Source: Rhizobium binae (GTDB lineage: Bacteria > Pseudomonadota > Alphaproteobacteria > Rhizobiales > Rhizobiaceae). From it: a stretch of 64,000 nt of DNA. Position numbers and translations under genes: made by a program. Each line of letters begins with the position of its first letter. Position 1 is the first letter of the stretch. The stretch spans positions 499,001 to 563,000 of the forward strand of contig NZ_CP071604.1 in assembly GCF_017357225.1 (NCBI RefSeq), written 5' to 3'. A model generated the notes under the pieces. That model made no database searches and had not been told where the DNA came from. It saw nothing but the letters and a program-made list of their open reading frames with translations. Below, in pieces: positions 34,284-42,511 of the stretch.

Positions 34284-35303
34284 CTACCCACCAACCCGGA
34301 TCACCGCCTTGATCAGCCCGCTCTTCTCATGCGCCCAGCGGGCGAGATCGCGCGGGGCATCGGCAAGCGTCGTGCGATGGGTGATGAGCTTATCCACCGG
34401 CACCAGCCCCTTGGCGATCGAATCCGCCACATGTTCGAAGTCGGCGCGGGTGGCGTTGCGGCTGCCGATCAACATCATCTCGCGTTTGTGGAATTCCGGG
34501 TCGGAGAAGCGGATGTCGTCCTTGACGACGCTGACCAGCACCAATGCGCCGCCATGGGCGACAAAGGAGAAGGCTTTCTCCATCGAGGGGCCGTAACCCG
34601 TGGCGTCGAACACCACGTCGAATCCGTCGCCATGAGTTTTTTCCCGCACGGCATCGGCGGTTTTCTCATCGGCGACGATGCCTGAGGTAAAACCAAATCG
34701 TTCCGCAGCCATCTGCAGCCGTTCGGTACTGGTATCGAGCAGCGTCACCTCGTGACCGGCAATACGCGAGAAGATCGCCGCCCCGAGGCCGATCGGGCCG
34801 GCGCCGATGACGAGCGCGCGTGCGCCGGCGCTGGCCAGCGAGCGGCGCACTGCATGGGCCCCGATTGCCAGAAATTCCGTCGTCGCCGCCGCCTCCAGGC
34901 TGAGACCCTCGGCGGGATAGAGATTGCCTGCCGGAACAGAAATCTCCTCGCAGAAGGCGCCGTCGGTATGGACGCCGAGCACCTTGATATTGGTGCAGCA
35001 ATTTGGCTTGCCCTGGCGGCAGGCGACACATTGGCCGCAGGAGAGATAGGGGTTGACGATGACCGGCGTGCCGGCCGCAAGCGTTACGCCGTCGCCGGCT
35101 GCGATGACCGTCGCCGAGATTTCGTGCCCCATCACCCGGGGATATTCGAGGAACGGGTGCTTGCCCTCGAAAATATGATAATCCGTGCCGCAGATGCCGA
35201 CATGGCTGACGGCGAGCCGCACCCAGCCGGGCGCCGGTGCGGCGGGGGATGGCCGTTCGACGATCTCGAGCACGCCGGGCTCGCGGCAAACAACTGCTTT
35301 CAT
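34284..35303 (-). CDS. Zinc-dependent alcohol/polyol dehydrogenase
   Basis: A 339-residue medium-chain dehydrogenase. Catalytic zinc ligands are Cys38 (GICGTD), His60 and Glu61 (MGHE); the structural zinc site is Cys89, Cys92, Cys95 and Cys103. The NAD(P)-binding motif VIGAGPIGLGAA is near residue 165. It resembles sorbitol, L-idonate and L-galactonate 5-dehydrogenases. It is the last gene of the unit binding protein-ATPase-permease-dehydrogenase, 64 bp after the permease, so it should act on the imported sugar or its aldonate. L-galactonate or L-fuconate oxidation is a fitting but unproven role. Confidence 0.85.
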   Translation of the reverse strand: MKAVVCREPGVLEIVERPSPAAPAPGWVRLAVSHVGICGTDYHIFEGKHPFLEYPRVMGHEISATVIAAGDGVTLAAGTPVIVNPYLSCGQCVACRQGKPNCCTNIKVLGVHTDGAFCEEISVPAGNLYPAEGLSLEAAATTEFLAIGAHAVRRSLASAGARALVIGAGPIGLGAAIFSRIAGHEVTLLDTSTERLQMAAERFGFTSGIVADEKTADAVREKTHGDGFDVVFDATGYGPSMEKAFSFVAHGGALVLVSVVKDDIRFSDPEFHKREMMLIGSRNATRADFEHVADSIAKGLVPVDKLITHRTTLADAPRDLARWAHEKSGLIKAVIRVGG

Positions 35304-35367
35304 GACAGGTCTCGCATTCCTGGAATTTGAAGAAGCCGGCCGTCCGGACCGGCTTTCTCTATGTCTC

Positions 35368-36342
35368 TCAATTGCTCTTGCGGCGGCGCAGCTGGTCGAA
35401 GAAGACGATCACGATGATCAGCAGACCGGTGATGATGCGCTGCCAGAAGGAGTTGACGTTCAGAAGATTGGCGCCGTTGTTGATGGTGGCGAGGATGAAG
35501 GCGCCGATCAGCGGGCCGTGCACCGAACCGACCGCGCCGAACAGGCTGGTGCCGCCGATGACCGAGGAGGCGATCGCCTGCAGTTCCCAGCCGTCGGCCT
35601 GTGTCGCATTGCCGATGGCGATGCGCGAGGCGAGCAGCACGCCGACGAAGGCGGCGAAGCCGGCCGAGAGGATATAGGCAAGGTAGATCATGCCCTTGAC
35701 GTTGACACCGGAGAGGCGCGCGGCTTCGGCATTCGAGCCGACGGCGAAGAGATAGCGGCCCCAGCGGCTCAAATGCAGGAAGACGAAGGAGGGCACCGCC
35801 ACCAGGATGACCATCCAGAACAGACTCGGAATGCCGAGGAAATCGGCACGCGCGAAATTGCTGAAACTCTCGTCGGTGATGCTGATCGTCGAGCCATTGG
35901 TGATCAGCAGGCCGATGCCGCGCAGCGACGTCAGGGTTGCCAGCGTGATGATGAAGGGCGGCAGGCCCATATGCACGATGCCGAAGCCGTGGAAGGCGCC
36001 GATCGCGACACCGATGGCAAGCGTCAGCACGATCGCTGCCCAAAGCGGCACGCCCGCCTGCAACAGCCAGGCGATGATGACGGTGCAGAAGCCGACGATC
36101 GCGCCGACCGAGAGGTCGATGCCGGCGGTGATGATGACGAAGGTCTGGCCGAGCGCCAGGATCGCCGTCATGGCGCCCTGACGCAGCAGGTTGGAAATGT
36201 TGAGCGGCGTCCAGAAGCTGGTGGTGACGAAGCCGAGCACGATCCAGAGGAAGATCAGCAGGCCGATCAGGGTCAGGCCGAACAGGATGTTCATTTTCCG
36301 GCGTGGCGGCGGCGCGACGATTTCGGTGGGGGTGGCAGTCAT
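35368..36342 (-). CDS. Sugar ABC transporter permease (RbsC family)
   Basis: A 324-residue inner-membrane permease. Family segments LGQTFVIITAGIDLSVGAIVG and IASSVIGGTSLFGAVGSVHG are present, with about nine hydrophobic spans. It lies 27 bp after the double-domain ATPase gene and forms the import channel with it. It is a distant paralogue of FrcC at 10225. The substrate is inferred from the neighbouring catabolic genes to be an aldose such as L-fucose or L-galactose. Confidence 0.9.
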   Translation of the reverse strand: MTATPTEIVAPPPRRKMNILFGLTLIGLLIFLWIVLGFVTTSFWTPLNISNLLRQGAMTAILALGQTFVIITAGIDLSVGAIVGFCTVIIAWLLQAGVPLWAAIVLTLAIGVAIGAFHGFGIVHMGLPPFIITLATLTSLRGIGLLITNGSTISITDESFSNFARADFLGIPSLFWMVILVAVPSFVFLHLSRWGRYLFAVGSNAEAARLSGVNVKGMIYLAYILSAGFAAFVGVLLASRIAIGNATQADGWELQAIASSVIGGTSLFGAVGSVHGPLIGAFILATINNGANLLNVNSFWQRIITGLLIIVIVFFDQLRRRKSN

Positions 36343-36369
36343 GAATTTTCTCCCTCTTATTCTTCTGGC

Positions 36370-37923
36370 TCAGACGCCGATCGCTTCGCTGAGCACTTGT
36401 TCATGCGTCGCCGCGTGGAAATCATGGCTGGCGACGAGCCTGCCGCCGCGGAAGACGTGCAGCCGGTCGGCCAGTTCGTAGACTTCGGGCAGGTAGGAGG
36501 AGATCAGAATGATGCCCGCCCCCTCCTTCAGCAGCTTGGCGAACAGCCGGTAGATTTCCGCCTTGGTGCCGACGTCGACGCCGACGGTCGGCTCGTCGAA
36601 GATGAACAGCCTCGCGCCGTGGCTCAGCCACTTGCCGATGACGATCTTCTGCTGGTTGCCGCCCGACATGCTGGAGGCCGGAACCCGCCGGCTCGGTGTC
36701 TTGATGCTGAGATCGCGGATCTGTCTGTCGGCATTGGCCGACTCCCGCGCGTGGTTGATGACCGGCCCATGGCTAAGCCGCCCGAAGACCGGCAGGTTGA
36801 TGTTGAGGCCGATCGAAAGGTTGAGGCAAAGCCCCTGGTCGCGCCGGCTTTCCGGCGCCAGCGCAATGCCGAGCTCCATCGCCGTGCGTTCGTTGCGGAT
36901 ATCGACACGCTTGCCCATCCAGTGGATTTCACCGGCGCTGATCGGCTGGCGCCCGTAGAGGCCGAGCGCAAATTCGCTGCGGCCGGCGCCGATCAGCCCG
37001 TAGAGACCGACAATCTGTCCGGCTTTGACGCTGAGCGACACGTCCTCGAAGCCCGGACCTGAAAGACCCTTGACCTCGACGATCGTCTGGCCGATGGCGA
37101 TCTCTTCCTTGTGGTAGATCTGCTCGATCGAGCGGTTGATCATCAAAGCGATCAGCTCGGCCTCGTTGGTCTCGCCGATCAGCCGCGTGCCGACATGCGT
37201 GCCGTCGCGCAGCACCGAGACACGGTCGGCCAGTTCGAAGACTTCCTCCATGCGGTGGCTGATATAGACGATGGTGACGCCTTCGCCCTGCAGTCGGCGG
37301 ATCAGCTTGAAGAGCTGCGCCGATTCCTGGCGCGTCAGATAGGCCGTGGGTTCGTCGAAGATCAGGAACTGCGTGCCGCGCATCGCCGCCCGCGCCGTTG
37401 CCACCAGCTGCTGCTGGCCGATCGTCAGCGAGCTCAGAAGCGCGCCGGCAGGCAGGCCGAAGCCGAGATCGTCGAGCACGGCTTGCGCCATCTTCTCCAT
37501 CTGCTTCTTGCGCATCAGCCCGTAGCGGTTGACCTCGTCGCCGAGGAAGAGGTTGGCGGCCACCGTCAGGTGCCGGCAGAGCACGACTTCCTGGTGGACG
37601 GCGTTGATGCCGCGGGCGATGGCCTCGTTCGGCGTCGACAGCCCCACCGGATGGCCGCACCACAACACCTCGCCGGCCGTCCGGGTGATGACACCGGTGA
37701 GCAATTTGATGAGGGTGGATTTACCGGCGCCGTTTTCGCCGACGATGGCGTGGATCTCTCCGGCCAGGAAGGTCATCGTCGCCGGCTTCAGCGCCTGCAC
37801 ATGACCGTAATTCTTCTGCAGGCCTTTCAGTTCGAGGATAGGCGATCCGGCGGGAATGCGATTGGCTTCTTTCAGCGTGGCGCTGTCATCGTGGCGATGA
37901 CTGACCTCTTCCAGTCCGATCAT
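36370..37923 (-). CDS. Sugar ABC transporter ATP-binding protein (RbsA type, two domains)
   Basis: A 517-residue double ABC ATPase. The first domain has Walker A GENGAGKSTLIKLLTG and LTIGQQQLVATARA; the second has the degenerate Walker A region YGLIGAGRSEFALGLYG and signature MSGGNQQKIVIGKWL. This asymmetry is normal for RbsA/MglA proteins. The start at 37923 follows AGGAGGAG. It comes 103 bp after the binding-protein gene, with a strong hairpin in the gap, and 27 bp before the permease. Confidence 0.92.
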   Translation of the reverse strand: MIGLEEVSHRHDDSATLKEANRIPAGSPILELKGLQKNYGHVQALKPATMTFLAGEIHAIVGENGAGKSTLIKLLTGVITRTAGEVLWCGHPVGLSTPNEAIARGINAVHQEVVLCRHLTVAANLFLGDEVNRYGLMRKKQMEKMAQAVLDDLGFGLPAGALLSSLTIGQQQLVATARAAMRGTQFLIFDEPTAYLTRQESAQLFKLIRRLQGEGVTIVYISHRMEEVFELADRVSVLRDGTHVGTRLIGETNEAELIALMINRSIEQIYHKEEIAIGQTIVEVKGLSGPGFEDVSLSVKAGQIVGLYGLIGAGRSEFALGLYGRQPISAGEIHWMGKRVDIRNERTAMELGIALAPESRRDQGLCLNLSIGLNINLPVFGRLSHGPVINHARESANADRQIRDLSIKTPSRRVPASSMSGGNQQKIVIGKWLSHGARLFIFDEPTVGVDVGTKAEIYRLFAKLLKEGAGIILISSYLPEVYELADRLHVFRGGRLVASHDFHAATHEQVLSEAIGV

Positions 37924-37985
37924 GGACCTCTCCTCCTCTTGTCGCGTCTGCTCCATCCCTGCTGAACCATACCATGGATGGAAAA

Positions 37986-38015
37986 GGCCGCGCCGGTTTT
38001 TGAGTCGGCGCGGCC
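37986..38015 (-). terminator. Intercistronic GC hairpin after the sugar binding-protein gene
   Basis: GGCCGCGCCG (37986-37995) and CGGCGCGGCC (38006-38015) form a perfect 10-bp stem with a 10-base loop; on the minus strand TTTT follows. It lies 11 bp after the stop codon and can act as a leaky terminator or stabiliser. Confidence 0.75.
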
Positions 38016-38026
38016 CGTCTGTCGTC

Positions 38027-39016
38027 TTACTTGATCTTCGGGTTCAGGAGCGCGTCGATCTTCGGATCGGCCATATTCGCCTTGGTGACGAGGTTGGCGC
38101 CGGTGTCGACATTCTCAGGAACCTTTTCGCCCTTGGAGACGGCAAGCGCGGTCTTGATGCCGTCATAGCCCATGCGATAGGGGTCCTGAACGACGAGGCC
38201 GGCGATCGCGCCATCCTTGAGGAAGCCCACCGTCTTGTCGTCACTGTCGAAGCCGATGACCTTGATCTTGTCGCCGAGCTTGTTTTCGGCGATCGCCTGG
38301 CCAACGCCCTGCGCCAGGATCAGGTTCGAGGCGAAGACGCCGACGAGGTTCGGATTGGCGGTGATCAGGTCGGTCATCATGTTGAGGCCGGTCGTCGCCT
38401 GGCCGTCGCCATACTTGTCGGCGATGACCTTCAGGCCGGGATGCTTGGTCTTGATCTGATCCAGGAAGCCTTCGCGGCGCTGTTCCAGCGAGCCGACGCC
38501 GGGAAGATTGGTCAGGATGACGACGTCGCCTTCTTCCTTGCCCGTCATCTCCTTGATGGCGGCGGCAAGACCGTCAGCGGCAATGCGGCCGCCCTGGACG
38601 TTGTCGGTCGTCAGGAACGAGCTGAACGCCTTGGAGTCGGCACCAGAGTCGATGCCGATGATCGGAACCGACTTGGCGGCTTCGTCGATCGGCTTGCCGA
38701 GCGCCTTGAACTCGGTCGGCGAGATGACGATGGCGGCCGGCTTGCCGGCAACGGCATTCTCCAGAATGCTGATCTGGCCGTTGATGTCGGATTCTGCCTG
38801 CGCGCCGAGCTCCGGCACGTTGACGCCGAGATCCTTGCCGGCCTTGCGGGCGCCTGCCAGAACGATCTGCCAGTAGAAGGACGTCGTGTCCTTGACGATG
38901 ATCGGGATCGTCACGTCGGCAGCAAAGGACGTGACCGGCATCGCCGTGGCGATGACGGCTGCACCTGCCAGCGCGGTAAAGGCGCGGCGGGACAGAAGGG
39001 ATTTAACAATGCTCAT
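38027..39016 (-). CDS. Sugar ABC transporter, periplasmic binding protein
   Basis: A 329-residue type-I sugar-binding protein. The signal sequence includes a twin-arginine-like SRRAFTALAGAAVIATAM, ending near SFA before ADVTIPIIVKDTTSFYW. Core motifs VISPTEFKAL, IGIDSGADSKAF, FASNLILAQGVGQA and GFDSDDKTVGFLKDG match the ribose/allose-binding group. GAGGAG precedes the ATG. It heads the transport unit. A 22-bp element shared with the uxaA-like gene lies 66-87 bp upstream and is the likely operator. Confidence 0.9.
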   Translation of the reverse strand: MSIVKSLLSRRAFTALAGAAVIATAMPVTSFAADVTIPIIVKDTTSFYWQIVLAGARKAGKDLGVNVPELGAQAESDINGQISILENAVAGKPAAIVISPTEFKALGKPIDEAAKSVPIIGIDSGADSKAFSSFLTTDNVQGGRIAADGLAAAIKEMTGKEEGDVVILTNLPGVGSLEQRREGFLDQIKTKHPGLKVIADKYGDGQATTGLNMMTDLITANPNLVGVFASNLILAQGVGQAIAENKLGDKIKVIGFDSDDKTVGFLKDGAIAGLVVQDPYRMGYDGIKTALAVSKGEKVPENVDTGANLVTKANMADPKIDALLNPKIK

Positions 39017-39081
39017 AAAGGTTCTCCTCTCAGGATGCGTTCTCCTCCAAATAAACCGGACCGCTGAACGCTGGCGGAAGG

Positions 39082-39103
39082 TTTTTATCGATAAAAAACA
39101 TTT
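39082..39103 (-). promoter_or_regulatory. Candidate GntR operator, transport operon
   Basis: TTTTTATC-GATAAAA-AACATTT on the plus strand; the first part holds the palindrome TTTTATCGATAAAA. It matches 19 of 22 positions with the element at 42330-42351 and lies at a similar distance from the start codon. Confidence 0.7.
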
Positions 39104-39222
39104 GCAGGCAGAAGCTAGCCGAGGCGCATTCAAATTGCAAGGGTGTCGATCTCGCTTTTTCGCTTCTGAAAACTCCTTTCAAGCTACTGATTTTATTTCA
39201 ATACCACGATAGCCTAAAATAG

Positions 39223-39672
39223 CTACCGGCCGAATTCAACCTCATGGGGATGCACGACGCCCTTCTTCAAAATCAGGTTGCCATACAGGCGGAATTCCGA
39301 TGTCGCGACGATATAGGCCGCCTTGCGCGCCATCGCATAGAAGGCGAAGCGCTCCACCGGGACGATGGGAAAATCGCCGGCGCGCCTCGAGACGATCTCT
39401 TGGAATTCGGCGCAGACTTCGGGCACGGCCTGGGGATCGCCGACCACCTCCATCCGCCATGCCGTCTCCGGCACGAAGGTGTCGAGCGGCATATGGGTCA
39501 GAATGGCTTCGGCCATGGCGGTGGCGCTGACGCCGTCGGCGCGGATGACCGGCGGACCCATCGAGCCCGAGGGAAAATTGGCGTCCGATATGACGATGTC
39601 GTCGCCGTGCCCCATGGTCTTCAGCGCATGGAGCAGGTCGGGGCCGAGCAGTGGATGAATTCCTTTGAGCAT
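39223..39672 (-). CDS. L-fucose mutarotase-like protein (FucU/RbsD family)
   Basis: A 149-residue anomerase. LLHALKTMGHGDDIVISDANFP carries the catalytic His22 (key part GHGDDIVISDANFP), and the C-terminal Tyr in EFRLYGNLILKKG is conserved in FucU. It would equilibrate the anomers of an incoming aldose so that the dehydrogenase can use them. It lies 10 bp after the aldo/keto reductase gene and is the last gene of that unit. A paralogue is at 7034-7507. Nearest described function is L-fucose mutarotation. Confidence 0.87.
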   Translation of the reverse strand: MLKGIHPLLGPDLLHALKTMGHGDDIVISDANFPSGSMGPPVIRADGVSATAMAEAILTHMPLDTFVPETAWRMEVVGDPQAVPEVCAEFQEIVSRRAGDFPIVPVERFAFYAMARKAAYIVATSEFRLYGNLILKKGVVHPHEVEFGR

Positions 39673-39682
39673 ATCTTCTTCC

Positions 39683-40705
39683 TCAGACGCGGACCGCTTC
39701 GGCGCCGAGCGGCGGCGCGACCAGCGTATAGGGCTCGAATTCGCCGTAGATGCTGTCGGGCAGCTGCGGCGCGACGATTTCCATGTTGCGCGTCAGGCTC
39801 GAAGCCTTCGCCGTGCCGATCAGCACCGAGGCGACGATCGGGTCGCGCAGTGGAAACTGCATGGCGGCTGCCGCGAGCGGCACGCCGTGACGCTTGGCTA
39901 TCGCCTCCATGGCGCCGACCTTGGCGAGCACCTCTTCGGTGGCCGGCATATAATCGAAATGCGAACCTGGCACCGGGCCGGTGGCGAGGATGCCGGAGTT
40001 GAAGACGCCGCCGACGACGAGCGAGGTCCCCTTCTGGCGGCAGAGCGGCAGCAATTCGGCGACCGCCGAGCGGTCGAGCAGCGTATAGCGGCCGGCAAGC
40101 AGGATGCAGTCGAGATCGGCATGGCGCATGACGTCGAGGCAGACGGGAACCTCGTTGACGCCGAGGCCGAAGGCGGAGATGGCGCCCGACGATTTCAGCT
40201 CTTCGAGCGCTTTCACGCCGGAATCGAGAAGCTGCTTCTGATAGACCGCGTTCTTCGCCGCGCCATGCGTATAGCCGCCGATATCGTGCACGTAGAGAAT
40301 ATCGATGCGGTTGAGCCCGAGGCGGGCATAGCTGAACTCCACCGAGCGCATGATGCCGTCATAGGAATAATCATAATCGGCATCGAAGGAGAGCGGATCG
40401 ACATAGCTGTAGTCAGGCACGGTTCCCGTCGGCACCGGCCGCAGCAGCCGGCCGACCTTGGTGGAGAGCACGAAGGAAGCATCCGGCTGGTCACGCAGGA
40501 AATCGCCGACCCGCCGTTCGGCAAGGCCGAGCCCGTACCAGGGTGCGACGTCGAAATAGCGGATGCCGCTGTCCCAGGCGGCCTGCAGGGTTTCCATTGC
40601 CTGCTCGCGTGGGCAGGCGCGGTAGAGGCCGCCGAGCGCAGCCGCGCCGAAGCTGAATTCGGTCACCTCGAGCTTGGTCTTGCCGATCCGTCTCGTCTTC
40701 ATCAT
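39683..40705 (-). CDS. Aldose 1-dehydrogenase of the aldo/keto reductase family (L-fucose/L-galactose dehydrogenase type)
   Basis: A 340-residue aldo/keto reductase. The tetrad is Asp52 and Tyr57 (YFDVAPWYGLGLAE), Lys83 (LSTKVGRLL) and a His in ILYVHDIGG. This pattern fits the D-threo-aldose (L-fucose / L-galactose) 1-dehydrogenases, which oxidise the sugar to its lactone with NAD(P). It lies between the UxaA-type dehydratase gene (36 bp) and the FucU gene (10 bp) in one leftward operon, which supports sugar rather than ketone substrates. The window has no lactonase, so the lactone may open spontaneously or by an enzyme encoded elsewhere. Confidence 0.87.
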   Translation of the reverse strand: MMKTRRIGKTKLEVTEFSFGAAALGGLYRACPREQAMETLQAAWDSGIRYFDVAPWYGLGLAERRVGDFLRDQPDASFVLSTKVGRLLRPVPTGTVPDYSYVDPLSFDADYDYSYDGIMRSVEFSYARLGLNRIDILYVHDIGGYTHGAAKNAVYQKQLLDSGVKALEELKSSGAISAFGLGVNEVPVCLDVMRHADLDCILLAGRYTLLDRSAVAELLPLCRQKGTSLVVGGVFNSGILATGPVPGSHFDYMPATEEVLAKVGAMEAIAKRHGVPLAAAAMQFPLRDPIVASVLIGTAKASSLTRNMEIVAPQLPDSIYGEFEPYTLVAPPLGAEAVRV

Positions 40706-40741
40706 GCCTCCTCGGCAAGCCTTGCAATTTTCTATTTCACA

Positions 40742-42244
40742 TCAGAGCGTTGCGCCGAGATGCCAGGGCACAAATTCATTGTCGCCATAGCCGAAGAGTT
40801 CGCTCTTCGTCCTTTTGCCCGAGGCCGTCTCGATGATCAGGTCGAAGATCTCGCGGCCCTTGCCGCTGATCGTCGCATCGCCGGTGGCGATGGTGCCGCA
40901 ATCGATGTCCATATCCTCTTCCATCGCCGCATAGAGCGCCGAATTGCTGGAAAGCTTCAGCGACGGCGCCGGCCGGCAGCCGAAGCAGCTGCCGCGGCCG
41001 GTAGTGAAGGCGATCATGTTCGCGCCGCCGGCCACTTGTCCAGTTGCCGAGACCGGGTCGTAGCCGGGCGTGTCCATGAAGACGAGGCCGGGGGCCGTCA
41101 CCCGCTCGGCATAACCATAGACGGCCGTCAGCGGTGAACGCCCGCCCTTGGCGACGGCACCGAGCGATTTTTCCAGAATGGTGGTGAGGCCGCCGCGCTT
41201 GTTGCCGGGCGAGGGGTTGTTGTCGAGCGAGGCGCCGTGCAGCGCCACATACGCCTCCCACCAGGCGATTTTCTCGTCGAGTTTTTTCGCTACGTCGTCG
41301 CTGACGGCGCGGCTGCGCAGCAGGTGCTCGGCGCCATAGATTTCCGAGGTTTCCGACAGGATCGCCGTGCCGCCGGCCGCGGCCAGCAGATCGGCGGCCA
41401 CGCCGAGCGCCGGATTGGCCGTGATGCCGGAAAAGCCGTCCGAACCGCCGCATTGCAGGCCGATGATGATCTCGCCGATCGGGATCGGCGCGCGCTTTTC
41501 CCTGCCGACATCGGCGGCGATTTCGCGCAGCATGCCCATGGCGCGCTCGACCGCGCGGCGCGAGCCGCCGGCGTCCTGGATGTTGAAATGCCGCTTCGAG
41601 GCGCCGGCGCCGCTCTGGCCGTACAGCGTCAGCTGGTTGACCTCGCAGCCGAGGCCGATCATCAGCACGCCGCCGAAATTCACATGTCGCGTATAACCGG
41701 CCAGTGTCCGGTGCAGCACGTTCATGCCGTCGCCGGTCGAGCTCATGCCGCAGCCCTGGTCGTGCACGATCGGCACGAAACCGTCGATGCCTTCATAATG
41801 CGGCAGGATCGTCCGGTTTGCCTCGTCGGCGATCGCCCGGCAGACCGTGGTGGAACAGTTCACGCTGGCGATGATGCCGATATAATTGCGGGTCGCCGCC
41901 CGGCCGTCGGCGCGGCGATAACCCATGAAGGTGCGCGCCTTGTCTTCGGCGGTCGCTTTTTCCGGCGCCGAATTGGCGGTGGCGGCCAGCCGGTCGTTTT
42001 CGAAATGCAGATTGTGGCTGTGCACATGGTCGCCGGCCTTGACCTCGGCCGTGGTGCGGCCGATCGCCTGACCGTATTTCACCACGGCGGCTCCAAGCGG
42101 AATATCGGCGATCGCCACCTTGTGGCCCGGCTCGATCTTCTGGCGGGCCTCGACGCCGGCAACCATCGAGCCCGGCGCGATGGCGGCCGTTGCGACCGCG
42201 ACATTGTCGCCGGCCGACAGGATGATCCAAGGCTGCTTGTCCAA
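40742..42244 (-). CDS. UxaA-family sugar-acid dehydratase
   Basis: A 500-residue iron-dependent hydro-lyase of the altronate/galactarate dehydratase family. Residues 1-85 form the small SAF domain (GHKVAIADIPLGAAVVKYG, then HSHNLHF) and the rest the catalytic part (VHDQGCGMSS, GLGCEVNQ, LQCGGSDGFSGITANPALG, TTGRGSCFGCRPAPSLKLSS). The start is set at TTG 42244, where GGGAG lies 6 bases upstream; the earlier frame has no SAF homology. It heads the operon with the aldose dehydrogenase and FucU. Its substrate could be altronate or another aldonate from the pathway. Confidence 0.87.
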   Translation of the reverse strand: MDKQPWIILSAGDNVAVATAAIAPGSMVAGVEARQKIEPGHKVAIADIPLGAAVVKYGQAIGRTTAEVKAGDHVHSHNLHFENDRLAATANSAPEKATAEDKARTFMGYRRADGRAATRNYIGIIASVNCSTTVCRAIADEANRTILPHYEGIDGFVPIVHDQGCGMSSTGDGMNVLHRTLAGYTRHVNFGGVLMIGLGCEVNQLTLYGQSGAGASKRHFNIQDAGGSRRAVERAMGMLREIAADVGREKRAPIPIGEIIIGLQCGGSDGFSGITANPALGVAADLLAAAGGTAILSETSEIYGAEHLLRSRAVSDDVAKKLDEKIAWWEAYVALHGASLDNNPSPGNKRGGLTTILEKSLGAVAKGGRSPLTAVYGYAERVTAPGLVFMDTPGYDPVSATGQVAGGANMIAFTTGRGSCFGCRPAPSLKLSSNSALYAAMEEDMDIDCGTIATGDATISGKGREIFDLIIETASGKRTKSELFGYGDNEFVPWHLGATL

Positions 42245-42255
42245 TCTCTTCTCCC

Positions 42256-42293
42256 TAGAGCACGATGCCGAAAAAGTGTGAGCTGTTTTCGGG
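42256..42293. repeat. Short palindromic repeat (AGAGCACGATGCCGAAAA type)
   Basis: AGAGCACGATGCCGAAAA followed by GTGTGAGCTGTTTTCGG contains the inverted pair CCGAAAA / TTTTCGG. Elements of this wording are widely dispersed in rhizobial genomes. This copy sits in the leader of the uxaA-like gene and seems to be only half of the full element. Confidence 0.5.
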
Positions 42294-42329
42294 AGCGCCC
42301 GCCGCATGGCAAATGCGCATTGATTTTGT

Positions 42330-42351
42330 TTTTTATCTACAATAAACATTT
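42330..42351 (-). promoter_or_regulatory. Candidate GntR operator, catabolic operon
   Basis: TTTTTATC-TACAATA-AACATTT on the plus strand, matching 19 of 22 positions with 39082-39103 in the same orientation relative to the downstream gene. It lies between the uxaA-like gene (86 bp from its start) and the divergent regulator. Confidence 0.7.
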
Positions 42352-42511
42352 TCAAGTCAACGGGAATATTGATCCTGTGGACGAGGGAGGCGATGCGCCG
42401 CAGGCGGCCGGAAATAAGCTAAAGGTCGTTTGGACAAGCCCCGACCCGATCCCGTCCTGCTTTGAGAGCCGGGATGGCGGCTGCGGCGCGCGGGCGGAAA
42501 GCGGGGATCTG

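Noticed and set aside
35185..37062. A 625-codon plus-strand frame over the sugar permease and ATPase genes
   Set aside because: Antisense shadow of two clear ABC genes; low-complexity Asp/Arg/Gln composition and no recognisable domain.
36370..37923. Degenerate second Walker A as a sign of a broken ATPase gene
   Set aside because: A divergent P-loop (IGAGRSEF) in the second domain is normal in RbsA/MglA-type proteins.
40742..42355. A longer version of the UxaA-like protein starting at 42355
   Set aside because: The extra 37 residues would run through the operator candidate and the palindromic repeat and have no SAF-domain homology; TTG 42244 has a well-placed ribosome site.
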